The notes under the pieces are model-generated. The model had not been told where the DNA came from. It was given only the letters and a program-made list of their open reading frames with translations, and did no database searches. From Calditrichota bacterium (GTDB lineage: Bacteria > Electryoneota > RPQS01), in the NCBI GenBank assembly GCA_020637445.1, contig JACJVZ010000001.1, positions 186,001 to 250,000 of the forward strand: 64,000 bases of DNA, in the 5' to 3' direction. Position 1 is the first letter of the stretch; every line of letters begins with the position of its first letter. This document shows positions 18,096 to 26,772 of the stretch, piece after piece. A program made the translations under genes and the position numbers.

Positions 18096-18995
18096 CTAAT
18101 TAAGAGTACCGAGAATTTCCTTGGCCTTGCCATAAAATTCGCCTTGTTGCGGGTCAATACTCTCGAGGACGCCTTTGGCTTCCGCGGCCCGGCCAAGTTT
18201 GATCAAAGCAGAGGCGTAATAAAGTCTCAGCTCAGCACTGCCGCCATTGGAAATTCGTGCGGCGTCAGAGAAGTTCTCAACTGCGCGTTCAAGACTCCCT
18301 GACATATAGTTGGCTGATCCCAAATAGACCTGCAGATCGTAGGAATTCGCTCTGGAAACGGCGAGCTTCTCCAATAAGGTGATCGCAGTTTGATAATCGC
18401 CTGCCGAATAACTCTTCATCGCCTCCGCGAAATCCGATAATGTAGACAGGCTCTTTTCATGCAGCAATGTCTCGTCGTAGCGAATCGGTGTACTCGGCAG
18501 CAGAGCATCCACGCCTTTCGTGATCGAACCTTTGCCGATGCCTTCCGATTTACCGCCACGCATATGGAGTTTCGCGTCATCGCCGTTAATTCCGATCTTT
18601 CCGTTCGGCGACTGCAATAGTATTAAAAAAGCCACCGCTGCGACGGCGATGGACGGAACAACCGCCCAGTGAAACGTATAGCGGTCGAGAAAACCCTTTA
18701 CCTTTTCGACAATGCCCGGCGACGGGTGCGCGGCCGGACGAACAACCTGAATCTTCGAAACCTCGGCCGCATAGTCCGAATCCGTCTTCCTTAAGATTTC
18801 CGCGATTCTTTCACGATCTTCACGCAAAGATCTGCTAAGAGCGTGCCCCGCTTTGAACTCTGCAAGACAGAATTCGCATGTGAACAGGTGTTCTTCGAAC
18901 ATTGCTTGCTTGCGTTCATCCAGCAAGTCAAGCTCGTAATAGGTCAAGAGTTGACCGATTTCACTATTCGTACACTTAATATGTTCTTGAATCAC
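18096..18995 (-). CDS. Zinc-finger anti-sigma factor with periplasmic TPR domain
   Basis: 299 residues, GTG start at 18995 overlapping the sigma stop by 4 nt. The N-terminus has the ZAS signature HxxxCxxC (H36, C40, C43) of anti-sigma factors that hold ECF sigma factors. One membrane segment lies at about residues 109-128, and a C-terminal TPR region (~190-299; YQTAITLLEKL, LQVYLGSANYMSGSLERAVENF) would be periplasmic. The TPR part is the likely sensor or partner-binding region. The coupled sigma gene directly upstream supports the call. Confidence 0.85.
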   Translation of the reverse strand: MIQEHIKCTNSEIGQLLTYYELDLLDERKQAMFEEHLFTCEFCLAEFKAGHALSRSLREDRERIAEILRKTDSDYAAEVSKIQVVRPAAHPSPGIVEKVKGFLDRYTFHWAVVPSIAVAAVAFLILLQSPNGKIGINGDDAKLHMRGGKSEGIGKGSITKGVDALLPSTPIRYDETLLHEKSLSTLSDFAEAMKSYSAGDYQTAITLLEKLAVSRANSYDLQVYLGSANYMSGSLERAVENFSDAARISNGGSAELRLYYASALIKLGRAAEAKGVLESIDPQQGEFYGKAKEILGTLN

Positions 18996-19591
18996 GATTT
19001 TTTCTCCAGCTCCAGCCGCAGTTTCTTGCGGCAGTCGAATACACGTTTGTCAAAGGCGCTTCTGCTAAGATTGGGCTCTCTGCGCACGGCCGTTTCGAAA
19101 AGTTCTCCGACGGAGTAGTTGGCAATTACTCCTTTGAAGAACAAACGGCAGAAGTCAGACAGCTTTTCGAACGCGGCAACGACAGACTGCAATTCTAATC
19201 GAGCGTGGTACGATGATTCGGGATCGCTTTCTCCGCTCAAGATGACTCCGGATTCCAAATCCGCGGGATCAGTTGAGTCGGTTCGGGTAACATCGTCCTT
19301 AATAGAGACATTCTTGCGGCGGTTGCGCGCCTGAATCAAGTTTCCGGTCAAATTCCGGAACACCTGAAGAGCGAAAGCCGCCGGGTTCGTGTCTATCGTC
19401 GCCAGTTTTTCAAGGATCGTTATGATGGCCGACTGCACGAGGTCCTCGCGGTCCTCCTGAGGCAGCCACCATACCTTGTGTTTTGCGATCTCGGCCAATC
19501 TTACCTGAATGACGCGGCAGAAGTCCTCGGTTGCCTCGCGGTTTCCACTTTTTGCCTTATTGAGGAGGTCTGTGAGCTGGATAGCGTCCAT
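18992..19591 (-). CDS. ECF-type RNA polymerase sigma factor
   Basis: 199 residues. Region 2 is recognisable (PQEDREDLVQSAIITILEKL, then ALQVFRNLTGNLIQARNRRKN). An acidic linker (~100-125) is followed by a region 4-like helix-turn-helix (LSDFCRLFFKG...LSRSAFDKRVFDCRKKLRLEL). Co-transcribed with its anti-sigma factor. Its regulon is probably in the surrounding envelope cluster, but I could not define a shared promoter motif by eye. No strong SD is seen before the ATG. Confidence 0.88.
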   Translation of the reverse strand: MDAIQLTDLLNKAKSGNREATEDFCRVIQVRLAEIAKHKVWWLPQEDREDLVQSAIITILEKLATIDTNPAAFALQVFRNLTGNLIQARNRRKNVSIKDDVTRTDSTDPADLESGVILSGESDPESSYHARLELQSVVAAFEKLSDFCRLFFKGVIANYSVGELFETAVRREPNLSRSAFDKRVFDCRKKLRLELEKKS

Positions 19592-19995
19592 TAAGGAGTT
19601 TTGTAAGTTCCTGTAAAAACTTGAGATGAATAATTAGACTTTCATCGATAATGTACTCATTTCATAGTTCTACATGCAAGGCCGACTCGTAAACTATCTA
19701 AAAGACTTGCAGTTGGGTCAAAATGCGCCGAATTGACGGAGGACTTGGTAAGAAGTGGACGGAACATAAAACTGTATCAATGTGAGCGGCATGCAGCGAT
19801 GCACAAGAATCACCCCGGCCGGTAAGAAGCCAGGATTTCAGAAAACAGAGATAATAGAAGCCGTGATTTAGTCTGACTACTTACCTCCTTAATACGTTCG
19901 CTTAATTTTGATTTCAGTCTGATTGTTTCTCAGTGTTAATAGCGGCAAAGAGCATCCGACGCCGCACAAGTTTCCAAAATTTCTCGGAGGTTGAG
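19592..19995. other. Divergent intergenic region between sigma factor and PNGGE gene
   Basis: No ORF I would trust. It must hold the sigma promoter (minus strand) and the promoter of the PNGGE gene (plus strand). GGAGG at 19986-19990 is the ribosome site of the latter. No clear -35/-10 pair was found by eye. Confidence 0.5.
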
Positions 19996-20847
19996 ATGAA
20001 GAAAGTTTTCCTTGCAAAAGCCCTTTGCGCACTCTGTTTGGCTGTTTTGGTTCCCATGACCGTTCTTGCCGCGGACGAAGCGCACGACAAGCCGGGGATG
20101 AAGGATCCGGTACCTGCACTGCAGTTGGTGGCACCGAACGGTGGCGAAGTTTTGTTGGTCGGCAAGATGGTGAATGTGAAGTGGGAATGTGTGACGATGC
20201 CGACGACGGGCGGTTACGATCTGTATTTGTCGCAGGACGGCGGCAAGAGCTTTGTGCAGATTGCTTCTGATTTGTCTGACGGCGGCTGCGTTTATGAATG
20301 GAAAGTGGACGGTCTAAATTCTTCGCAGTGTGTGATGCGAGTGATGGTTCCGCTGGGCGGCGACAAGTACATTTATGACGACAGCGACGCGATGTTCTCG
20401 ATATCGACGGGTCAGGAAGAGACGGCGACGTTGGACAAGCGGAAATTGAACGGCGACAAGCCGACGCAGTCGATGCCTGCGGATACGAAGCCCGCAATCG
20501 AGCCGACGATCAATCCGCAGTTGCGAGTGAACGCACCGAACGGCGGCGAAGCCTACGAAGCGGGATCGACGGTGAAGGTGAGTTGGAAGTGTGAACCGAC
20601 GGCGGCCTTCTACAATGTGTCGGTATCCTATGACGGCGGCAAGTCGTACACGTTGGTGGGAACGGAATTGAAGACGGGCGAGTGTTCGTACGACTGGAAG
20701 TCGGGCATGAAGGCTTCGGACAACTGCTTGGTCCGCGTGGAAGCGAAGACGACGATGGGCGTCATGATCGACGACATCAGCGACAGCGCTTTCAAAATCA
20801 CCCCGAGCAAAAAACTCAACTCCGGCAAAGCCTCCGCTGAAGAATAA
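19996..20847 (+). CDS. Secreted protein with two PNGGE Ig-like domains (copy 1)
   Basis: The start is the ATG at 19996 with GGAGG 5 nt upstream; the frame is open further upstream but lacks an SD. 283 residues: signal peptide MKKVFLAKALC... ending VLA, then two Ig-like domains of the Kre9/KNH-like 'Ser-Thr-rich GPI-anchored' type. The first is APNGGEVLLVGKMVNVKWEC...YDLYLSQDGGKSF, the second APNGGEAYEAGSTVKVSWKC...VSVSYDGGKSY; each has two or more Cys. A charged linker (~130-170) joins them. Probably a periplasmic or surface binding module. The mature part is almost identical to the gene at 25828. A TPR lipoprotein follows. Confidence 0.88.
   Translation: MKKVFLAKALCALCLAVLVPMTVLAADEAHDKPGMKDPVPALQLVAPNGGEVLLVGKMVNVKWECVTMPTTGGYDLYLSQDGGKSFVQIASDLSDGGCVYEWKVDGLNSSQCVMRVMVPLGGDKYIYDDSDAMFSISTGQEETATLDKRKLNGDKPTQSMPADTKPAIEPTINPQLRVNAPNGGEAYEAGSTVKVSWKCEPTAAFYNVSVSYDGGKSYTLVGTELKTGECSYDWKSGMKASDNCLVRVEAKTTMGVMIDDISDSAFKITPSKKLNSGKASAEE
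20068..20847 (+). repeat. 780-bp near-identical repeat, copy 1 (mature region of PNGGE gene)
   Basis: Matches 25903-26682 without indels; I count about 16 differences in 780 nt, only two codons changed. Similarity starts at the Ala codon of the signal-peptide cleavage region and stops at the stop codon. Confidence 0.95.
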
Positions 20848-20869
20848 GAAAGTAGGCTGGGAAGCAGGG

Positions 20870-20905
20870 GGAGACGGCACTGGGGAGGTCGTCTCCTCTT
20901 GTTTC
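20870..20905 (+). terminator. Terminator after PNGGE copy 1
   Basis: GGAGACG (20870-20876) pairs with CGTCTCC (20890-20896), then TCTTGTTT. Confidence 0.65.
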
Positions 20906-20974
20906 CTTCGGAAAAATCTGTAGATTCTTATAACGAAAGTAAAGTTTAGTCACTACAAATACGAGGATATCACC

Positions 20975-21535
20975 ATGTACACCGTCGCACAAAAGCAAAA
21001 CAACAGAACAGTACTTCTGATCGCAAGCATGCTTGCCGCGGTATTGGTGTTCGCAGCGGCGTGCGGTTCAACCGGTGGAACCAGCAGTAAATTCGCGCAG
21101 CTCATCAAGATCAAGCCCATGGACGTCATCAAGCCCATCGTATTGCGTGGAACGGCAACGCCGAAGGGACAAGATGATTATCTGAAGGGGCTGGACGCCT
21201 ACATGGCTGCGGATTACAAAAAAGGTGAAAAGTACTTCGCCACAGCCGTCAAGGCGTCTCCCGAGCAGGGCGACTGGTGGTTGATCCTCGGAGTATGCCA
21301 AGTTTTGCAGCACGACGACAAGAATGCAGTTCGCTCTTTGCAGAAGGCCAATACGCTCGTAAGCGAACCTTCTCTAAGCAAGGCCCATTGGTTCTTGGCT
21401 CAGGCCTACCTGATGGGAGATGATGCAAGCAGCGCGGCGCCGCTGCTGGAGTGGTTGTCGGTCAATGGAGTCGAGCACTCTGCTGATGCGAAACAACTTC
21501 TTCAAGACCTGCGCGACAAAGGCGCAATTGGCTAA
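20975..21535 (+). CDS. TPR-containing putative lipoprotein
   Basis: 186 residues, ATG with GAGGAT about 8 nt upstream. Hydrophobic N-terminal segment (~12-29) followed by Cys30 (FAAAC), an atypical but plausible lipobox. The mature part has a TPR-like helical repeat: YLKGLDAYMAADYKKGEKYFATAVKASPEQGDWWLILGVCQVLQ and a second unit. It aligns along nearly its full length with the N-terminal ~185 residues of the fusion protein at 29903 (FVQVKAMD/LIKIKPMD, LRGxAxPxGxxxYxxGLxAY, SPEQGxWWLxLGVCQVLQ). Located 127 nt after PNGGE copy 1, so functionally tied to it. Confidence 0.82.
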   Translation: MYTVAQKQNNRTVLLIASMLAAVLVFAAACGSTGGTSSKFAQLIKIKPMDVIKPIVLRGTATPKGQDDYLKGLDAYMAADYKKGEKYFATAVKASPEQGDWWLILGVCQVLQHDDKNAVRSLQKANTLVSEPSLSKAHWFLAQAYLMGDDASSAAPLLEWLSVNGVEHSADAKQLLQDLRDKGAIG

Positions 21536-21597
21536 GTCTTTGGCTATTTTGGACGTACCGCTCCAAAACAAATTGAGCTTACAAGTTTGAATGTAAT

Positions 21598-21650
21598 AGA
21601 CCCACTCCTCTCGACAGCAACGAACACTTTTGAGAGGAGTGTCTGTTTTG
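21598..21650 (+). terminator. Terminator after the TPR lipoprotein
   Basis: ACTCCTCTC (21604-21612) pairs with GAGAGGAGT (21632-21640), extended by AGAC/GTCT, with TGTTTTGG behind. The loop is long (19 nt). Confidence 0.6.
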
Positions 21651-21872
21651 GATCCATGAGCTGACCGTTTCAGGCGCAGCCCAAATCTTCCATAATAGGC
21701 ATCTTGCAACGAAATTAGACAAAATAGCATATTCCAAGTCTAATTTTAGAAGCAGATTAGTCGGAAAGTTAAACAAGTACCTTAACTATATGTTGGACCG
21801 TTCATACATTTCCACAAAATTCGAAGTCATGCGAAATTTCCTTGCCTTTCGGGGGTTCGTGCCGTATATTGA

Positions 21873-21900
21873 TTGACACTCTTTGATTTGTCTATACTTA
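21873..21900 (+). promoter_or_regulatory. Candidate sigma70-type promoter for the beta-helix gene
   Basis: TTGACA at 21873-21878, then TACTTA at 21895-21900 (16-nt spacer) or TATACT at 21893-21898 (14-nt spacer). It lies about 100 nt upstream of the ATG at 22001; the rest of the 21651-22000 gap holds nothing else I recognise. Confidence 0.4.
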
Positions 21901-22000
21901 GCGGGTCGATAGCATAGCCCAAGGACAACATCGAGCCTCGGGCTTTTCTCTTTATGTTTTGATTCTCCAACAGCCATGCAAATAGGCGATAGGATTTCCG

Positions 22001-25000
22001 ATGAAAATGAGTAGACATTTTTTGTTAATGCTTACCACCGCTTTGGTCTTCGCAAGTTCCGCGATGGCCGTGCAGAAGAACTGGAACAATCCCGCAGGCG
22101 GAGATTGGTTTGAGCCCACAAACTGGACGCCACCGGGATTCCCGTCCTATTTTGACGACGTATACATTACGCTTCAAGGTAACTATGTTGTTTACGTTGA
22201 AGGCGGCGATGCAAATGTAGGTAGTCTCCACCTTGGCGGTGAAAGCGTGACAACGCAGGAGCTTCTGGTGACGGACGGATCGCTGACGGTTACGTGGTCA
22301 AGTACAATTGACGTAAGCGGCCAGCTTCATCTCACCGACAATGGCTACTTCTACATGAGTAGTGGAACGGCGATCGCTTCGCTCTACAGTGTCGATAACT
22401 ATGGAACGGTGTTGGTGGATTCAACTTCCGCGATCTATCTGAGTGAATTGTTTGCGGACGTTGTTTTCACGAATCAAGGTATGGGCAATGTGGTTTTCCA
22501 CGGCCCGTCCCTGATCGACTCAGACATCCAATACACCGAAGGTGCGGACCCCGGCAGCTATTTCGAAAACTACGGTACGGTCACCAAGATTGGCGGCGGC
22601 GTCCTCCAAATAAACACTGCGTTCTACAACCGCCATGGTGCTACGTTTAACGTTAATGGCGGCAGCGTACTCGCGTGGTTCTTGGAGAATGACGGTTACA
22701 TGTCGATTCATCCCGGAGCAACTTATAACATTGACGAGTATTCGCCCGACTTCCGTTCTTTGCATGTTGACACGATGGGCACCGTGGAGATGTTTGGCAG
22801 CGCCACAATTCTATCCATTTCACCTAATTCAAGAACGGTCAACAACGGGGACATCATCCACACGGGAACGGGTACCGGGATCATCGACTGCGAGTTTGAG
22901 CAAGAGTATCTGGGTCAATTTGGGCCCGAACAAGGTGACATGGGAGATATTTGGGTAAACGAAGGTGTTTTGTGGTTTCGCAACAGCCATAACTTGACGT
23001 TCAAGGATACCGTGGCGGTCGGCCCGCAAGCGGAATTGCGAGTAGACGGCAACGGCGAGTTTATCACTGGGTGCGAGCTTATCAACTTGGTGCCGGATTC
23101 CGGCGTTGTGACGTTGCGGCAGCCAGCCTTCCACTTCCTGTATTTCCTGACCATCGATTTTACGGGTGAACTGAATCTCTTCGGTCCCGGCGAAGTCAAT
23201 TTCTATCAAGCGACTCTTCTTGATACGATTGGAGTATTGCGTGCTGATTCCGGGATCACGGTCAATTCGGATCCCGGCACGATTCTCTATGCTCGGGAAT
23301 TTGATCTGAACAATGCAATCGTCAATGCGACGGTGATCGTCGTCGAGCAGCAAAACTGGACATCCGGGAGTCTTGGCGACGGCTCGGGAGACAGTGTGAC
23401 CATTGACGAAGGCGGAACTTTGGATGTATCCGGACCCGATCCCAAAGACATTGACGGCACAACGCTCGTTGTTCAAGGCACCGCCAACGTCGGAGGCTCA
23501 GGGGAGATCACCGTGAACAACGGCAATATCGTGGTCGAACCGGGTGGTACGCTGACAGTGGGCGACTCGGTGACGATTACGAGTCCATCTGACACGTTGA
23601 TTAACACGGGCGAAATGTACATTAACTCACCGCTCGATACCAGTGTCTTCAACATCTTCGTCTACAACTACAATCCGAATGCCCGCACGCCGGGAACGAT
23701 TGATATCTTAGGCAAGGCGAAGACTACAGGCGGCGTGAAGAACGACGGTGCCATGCTGGTTGAACCGTCTTCGGATCTCTACGTCTCGAACTACTTCGAA
23801 AATGGCGGACAGCTCGTAATCGAAGGCGGATCGGCACTAAATCTCGATGGTACGCTCATAAACAACGGCTCCGGCACAATCGACATGAACGGCGATGCTG
23901 ATATCACAGGCGGCGGTGACATCGAAAACGGCGGCCAAGTCAACGTCAATGGTGTGGCGGTCAGTAGTTTGACGAACCGGATGATCGCGCCCACGATCAC
24001 GAATTTTGCGGACAGCGGGTTCATTGATGTCTTTATGGACACCTTGACCCTTGCAGGCGGCGGCATAAACTATGGCGATATCGAACTGCACAACGGCGCG
24101 GTGCTCGTTATTCTTGGTAATTTCGAGAACGCTTCCACCGGACTGATTCACGGCAACGGTACGTTGGACATCAGCGGCGCAACGTTCGTCAACAACGGAA
24201 CGATTAGTCCCGGAGCGTCGCCCGGCAATCTCATTGTCGAAGGTGACTTGACTCTCGGCGGCACGTCGCAACTCATGATGGAAATTGGCGGCCGCGTGCC
24301 TGGACAGGAGTTCGACCGTATTCAGGTGAATGGAATCCTGACGGTCGGTGGAAAACTCGTGCTGTCTATTTTGAACGGTTTTGTCCCGTCCGAAGACGAC
24401 ACACTTGAGCTGTTGACCTATGACCAAGCAGCGGGTGACTTCGAAGAAATCGAAGGCGCGCGTTTGCCTGATGGACGTTTTCTGGATATCAGCTTCGGCC
24501 CCAACGGCTTAAAGAACTTCATATGCACGCAGGAACCGGAATTCGATGCTGATTTGTCCGCAATTGAAGTGACGGTTCCGTATGGCGCGACTGCCGAGCA
24601 CAGCGTCGATATTTGCAACACCGGATTATGCTGGCTTTCATGGTCGCCCGCATGGATTCAGGACAGCCCTGTTTCGCCGGTATGGATGGGCTTTGCCGGA
24701 GCGGCAGAAGCTCACACGGGTGGCTGTGCCAGTCTTCTGCTCGAGTTTGATGCCGCGGGCTTGTCACCCGGAACGTATCAAGGTCAGGTCGAGCTGATGA
24801 CCAATGACGCGGACGAAGGATTGGTCAGAATTCCCGTGACGTTGATAGTGGATGACGATCCATTGCCCGTGGAGTTGATTTCTTTCACGGCGACGCCTGA
24901 CTATAATCGTGTGGTTCTGAGCTGGAGCACTGGTGCCGAAGCGGATCTCAGTCATTTCGAGATTGAGCGGGGCGGCGAACAACGGGCTTCGATTGAAGCC

Positions 25001-25417
25001 GTCAATAGCGCTTCCGGTCACAACTATTCTTGGATCGACGGTGAAGTGTCGACGGAAGAAACTTACAGCTATTCGTTGATATCCGTGGACATGGATGGCA
25101 CCCGCAGGAGTCTCGGAACCGTTGAAGCTCGACCGCTCAGACAGGTTCTGCCGACCGAACTATATCTGTCCCAGAACTATCCGAATCCTTTCAATGCAAC
25201 AACCACGATTCAGTACTACTTGCCTGAAGCGTCCAAAATGACTCTGACGCTTTACAATATCGCAGGGCAGGAGATCGTTACACTTGCCGACGGGCTGCAG
25301 TCTGCTGGAATGCACACGGTTAGCTATGACGCGGTTGATCTTCCGTCTGGAGTGTATTTCTATCAACTCAGGTCGCCGGCTCAGTCATTGATGAAGAAGA
25401 TGGTTCTTCTGAAATAG
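22001..25417 (+). CDS. Secreted beta-helix surface protein with C-terminal sorting domain
   Basis: 1138 residues. Signal peptide 1-23 (ending SSAMA). Residues ~24-790 are Gly/Asn-rich repeats of alternating strands (NNGTI, VNNGNIVVEPGGTLTVG, DISGATFVNNGTISPG), typical of right-handed beta-helix or autotransporter-passenger-like proteins. Residues ~800-860 resemble a passenger-end motif (LGGTSQLMMEIGGRVPGQEFDRIQVNG). An Ig-like domain follows (~850-960), and the last ~85 residues are a type IX-secretion-like sorting domain (LSQNYPNPFNATTTI, ...GVYFYQLRS). It should be exported and attached to the surface. No sorting machinery is in the window. Confidence 0.88.
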   Translation: MKMSRHFLLMLTTALVFASSAMAVQKNWNNPAGGDWFEPTNWTPPGFPSYFDDVYITLQGNYVVYVEGGDANVGSLHLGGESVTTQELLVTDGSLTVTWSSTIDVSGQLHLTDNGYFYMSSGTAIASLYSVDNYGTVLVDSTSAIYLSELFADVVFTNQGMGNVVFHGPSLIDSDIQYTEGADPGSYFENYGTVTKIGGGVLQINTAFYNRHGATFNVNGGSVLAWFLENDGYMSIHPGATYNIDEYSPDFRSLHVDTMGTVEMFGSATILSISPNSRTVNNGDIIHTGTGTGIIDCEFEQEYLGQFGPEQGDMGDIWVNEGVLWFRNSHNLTFKDTVAVGPQAELRVDGNGEFITGCELINLVPDSGVVTLRQPAFHFLYFLTIDFTGELNLFGPGEVNFYQATLLDTIGVLRADSGITVNSDPGTILYAREFDLNNAIVNATVIVVEQQNWTSGSLGDGSGDSVTIDEGGTLDVSGPDPKDIDGTTLVVQGTANVGGSGEITVNNGNIVVEPGGTLTVGDSVTITSPSDTLINTGEMYINSPLDTSVFNIFVYNYNPNARTPGTIDILGKAKTTGGVKNDGAMLVEPSSDLYVSNYFENGGQLVIEGGSALNLDGTLINNGSGTIDMNGDADITGGGDIENGGQVNVNGVAVSSLTNRMIAPTITNFADSGFIDVFMDTLTLAGGGINYGDIELHNGAVLVILGNFENASTGLIHGNGTLDISGATFVNNGTISPGASPGNLIVEGDLTLGGTSQLMMEIGGRVPGQEFDRIQVNGILTVGGKLVLSILNGFVPSEDDTLELLTYDQAAGDFEEIEGARLPDGRFLDISFGPNGLKNFICTQEPEFDADLSAIEVTVPYGATAEHSVDICNTGLCWLSWSPAWIQDSPVSPVWMGFAGAAEAHTGGCASLLLEFDAAGLSPGTYQGQVELMTNDADEGLVRIPVTLIVDDDPLPVELISFTATPDYNRVVLSWSTGAEADLSHFEIERGGEQRASIEAVNSASGHNYSWIDGEVSTEETYSYSLISVDMDGTRRSLGTVEARPLRQVLPTELYLSQNYPNPFNATTTIQYYLPEASKMTLTLYNIAGQEIVTLADGLQSAGMHTVSYDAVDLPSGVYFYQLRSPAQSLMKKMVLLK

Positions 25418-25440
25418 CCGACTCGTTATTTAGCAGTGTA

Positions 25441-25475
25441 AAAGGGGTCGCGCAGGGCGCGGCCCCTTTTGTTTG
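25441..25475 (+). terminator. Terminator after the beta-helix gene
   Basis: AAAGGGGTCGCGC (25441-25453) pairs with GCGCGGCCCCTTT (25457-25469), then TGTTTG. Confidence 0.85.
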
Positions 25476-25777
25476 CCTCTCATTTGCCCTTAGACGACAA
25501 AAACCGTTGAAGGTCGTCAGTATATTGGGAGGCCTTTCAGGCGCAGTCCCTTCCAATGATTATGTTGTTTTTTATAGAGATCAAAACATATCGCGACAAA
25601 AAACACGACGCTGTAGTCCAAAAAGAGACCAAGTTATCTTTAGGATAAACAAATATCTAAAGAGAGACTTTGGTGAGTTTTCATGGGTTTTACACAATCG
25701 TTGCAACAATGACCAAGAAGTTCTAATTTATTAGTTGATTCGACAAACGCCTAATAGACCAGTAAATGCTGGATTGC

Positions 25778-25806
25778 TTGACGCCTTTGCAGACTCTAAA
25801 TATTTT
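25778..25806 (+). promoter_or_regulatory. Candidate promoter of PNGGE copy 2
   Basis: TTGACG (25778-25783), 17-nt spacer, TATTTT (25801-25806); transcription would start about 15 nt before the GTG. The sequence is unrelated to that upstream of copy 1. The remaining part of the 25476-25777 gap shows no gene. Confidence 0.5.
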
Positions 25807-25827
25807 CAGTCAATCACGGAGGAAATC

Positions 25828-26682
25828 GTGAAAAAGAATTGGTTCCGCACAGTACTGGGTTTCACAGCCCTTGTCCTTACCTTCCAAGTTTCCACAATGT
25901 TTGCCGCGGACGAAGCGCACGACAAGCCGGGCGCTAAGGATCCGGTACCTGCTCTGCAGTTGGTGGCACCGAACGGTGGCGAGGTTTTGTTGGTCGGCAA
26001 GATGGAGAACGTGAAGTGGGAATGTGTGACGATGCCGACGACGGGCGGTTACGATCTGTATTTGTCGCAGGACGGCGGCAAGAGCTTTGTGCAGATAGCT
26101 TCTGATTTGTCTGACGGCGGCTGCGTGTATGAATGGAAAGTAGACGGTCTAAATTCTTCGCAGTGTGTGATGCGAGTGATGGTTCCGCTGGGCGGCGACA
26201 AGTACATTTATGACGACAGCGACGCGATGTTCTCGATATCGACGGGTCAGGAAGAGACGGCGACGTTGGACAAGCGGAAATTGAACGGCGACAAGCCGAC
26301 GCAGTCGATGCCTGCGGATACGAAGCCCGCAATCGAGCCGACGATCAATCCGCAGTTGCGTGTGAACGCACCGAACGGCGGCGAAGCCTACGAAGCGGGA
26401 TCGACGGTCAAGGTGAGTTGGAAGTGTGAGCCGACGGCGGCCTTCTACAATGTGTCGGTTTCTTATGACGGCGGCAAGTCGTACACGTTGGTGGGAACGG
26501 AATTGAAGACGGGCGAGTGTTCGTACGACTGGAAGTCGGGCATGAAGGCTTCGGACAACTGCTTGGTCCGCGTGGAAGCGAAGACGACGATGGGCGTCAT
26601 GATCGACGACATCAGCGACAGCGCTTTCAAAATCACCCCGAGCAAAAAACTCAACTCCGGCAAAGCCTCCGCTGAAGAATAA
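25828..26682 (+). CDS. Secreted protein with two PNGGE Ig-like domains (copy 2)
   Basis: Start is the GTG at 25828 with GGAGG (25819-25823) in front. 284 residues. The signal peptide (MKKNWFRTVLGF... ending TMFA) is unlike that of copy 1, but the mature protein differs from copy 1 at only two residues (M/A in GxKDP, V/E in KMxNV). The Ig-like domains are as in copy 1. It stands alone between strong terminators, under its own promoter. Very high identity at synonymous sites points to recent duplication or gene conversion. Confidence 0.88.
   Translation: MKKNWFRTVLGFTALVLTFQVSTMFAADEAHDKPGAKDPVPALQLVAPNGGEVLLVGKMENVKWECVTMPTTGGYDLYLSQDGGKSFVQIASDLSDGGCVYEWKVDGLNSSQCVMRVMVPLGGDKYIYDDSDAMFSISTGQEETATLDKRKLNGDKPTQSMPADTKPAIEPTINPQLRVNAPNGGEAYEAGSTVKVSWKCEPTAAFYNVSVSYDGGKSYTLVGTELKTGECSYDWKSGMKASDNCLVRVEAKTTMGVMIDDISDSAFKITPSKKLNSGKASAEE
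25903..26682 (+). repeat. 780-bp near-identical repeat, copy 2
   Basis: Direct-repeat partner of 20068-20847; flanking sequences on both sides are unrelated. Confidence 0.95.
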
Positions 26683-26707
26683 TCGTTATCGATTTATGTA
26701 AGTAAAC

Positions 26708-26736
26708 AAAAGAGACGACATTATGTCGTCTCTTTT
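26708..26736. terminator. Bidirectional terminator between PNGGE copy 2 and the CHAT gene
   Basis: AAAAGAGACGACA (26708-26720) pairs with TGTCGTCTCTTTT (26724-26736); loop TTA. A and T runs on both sides allow use by both convergent genes. Confidence 0.9.
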
Positions 26737-26772
26737 GCTATCTTGCAGTTTGTTCGAATTGCTTCTTGCAAA

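Noticed and set aside
20068..26682. Duplication carried by an insertion sequence or composite transposon
   Set aside because: No transposase, terminal inverted repeats or target-site duplication near either copy; the boundaries coincide with protein domains.
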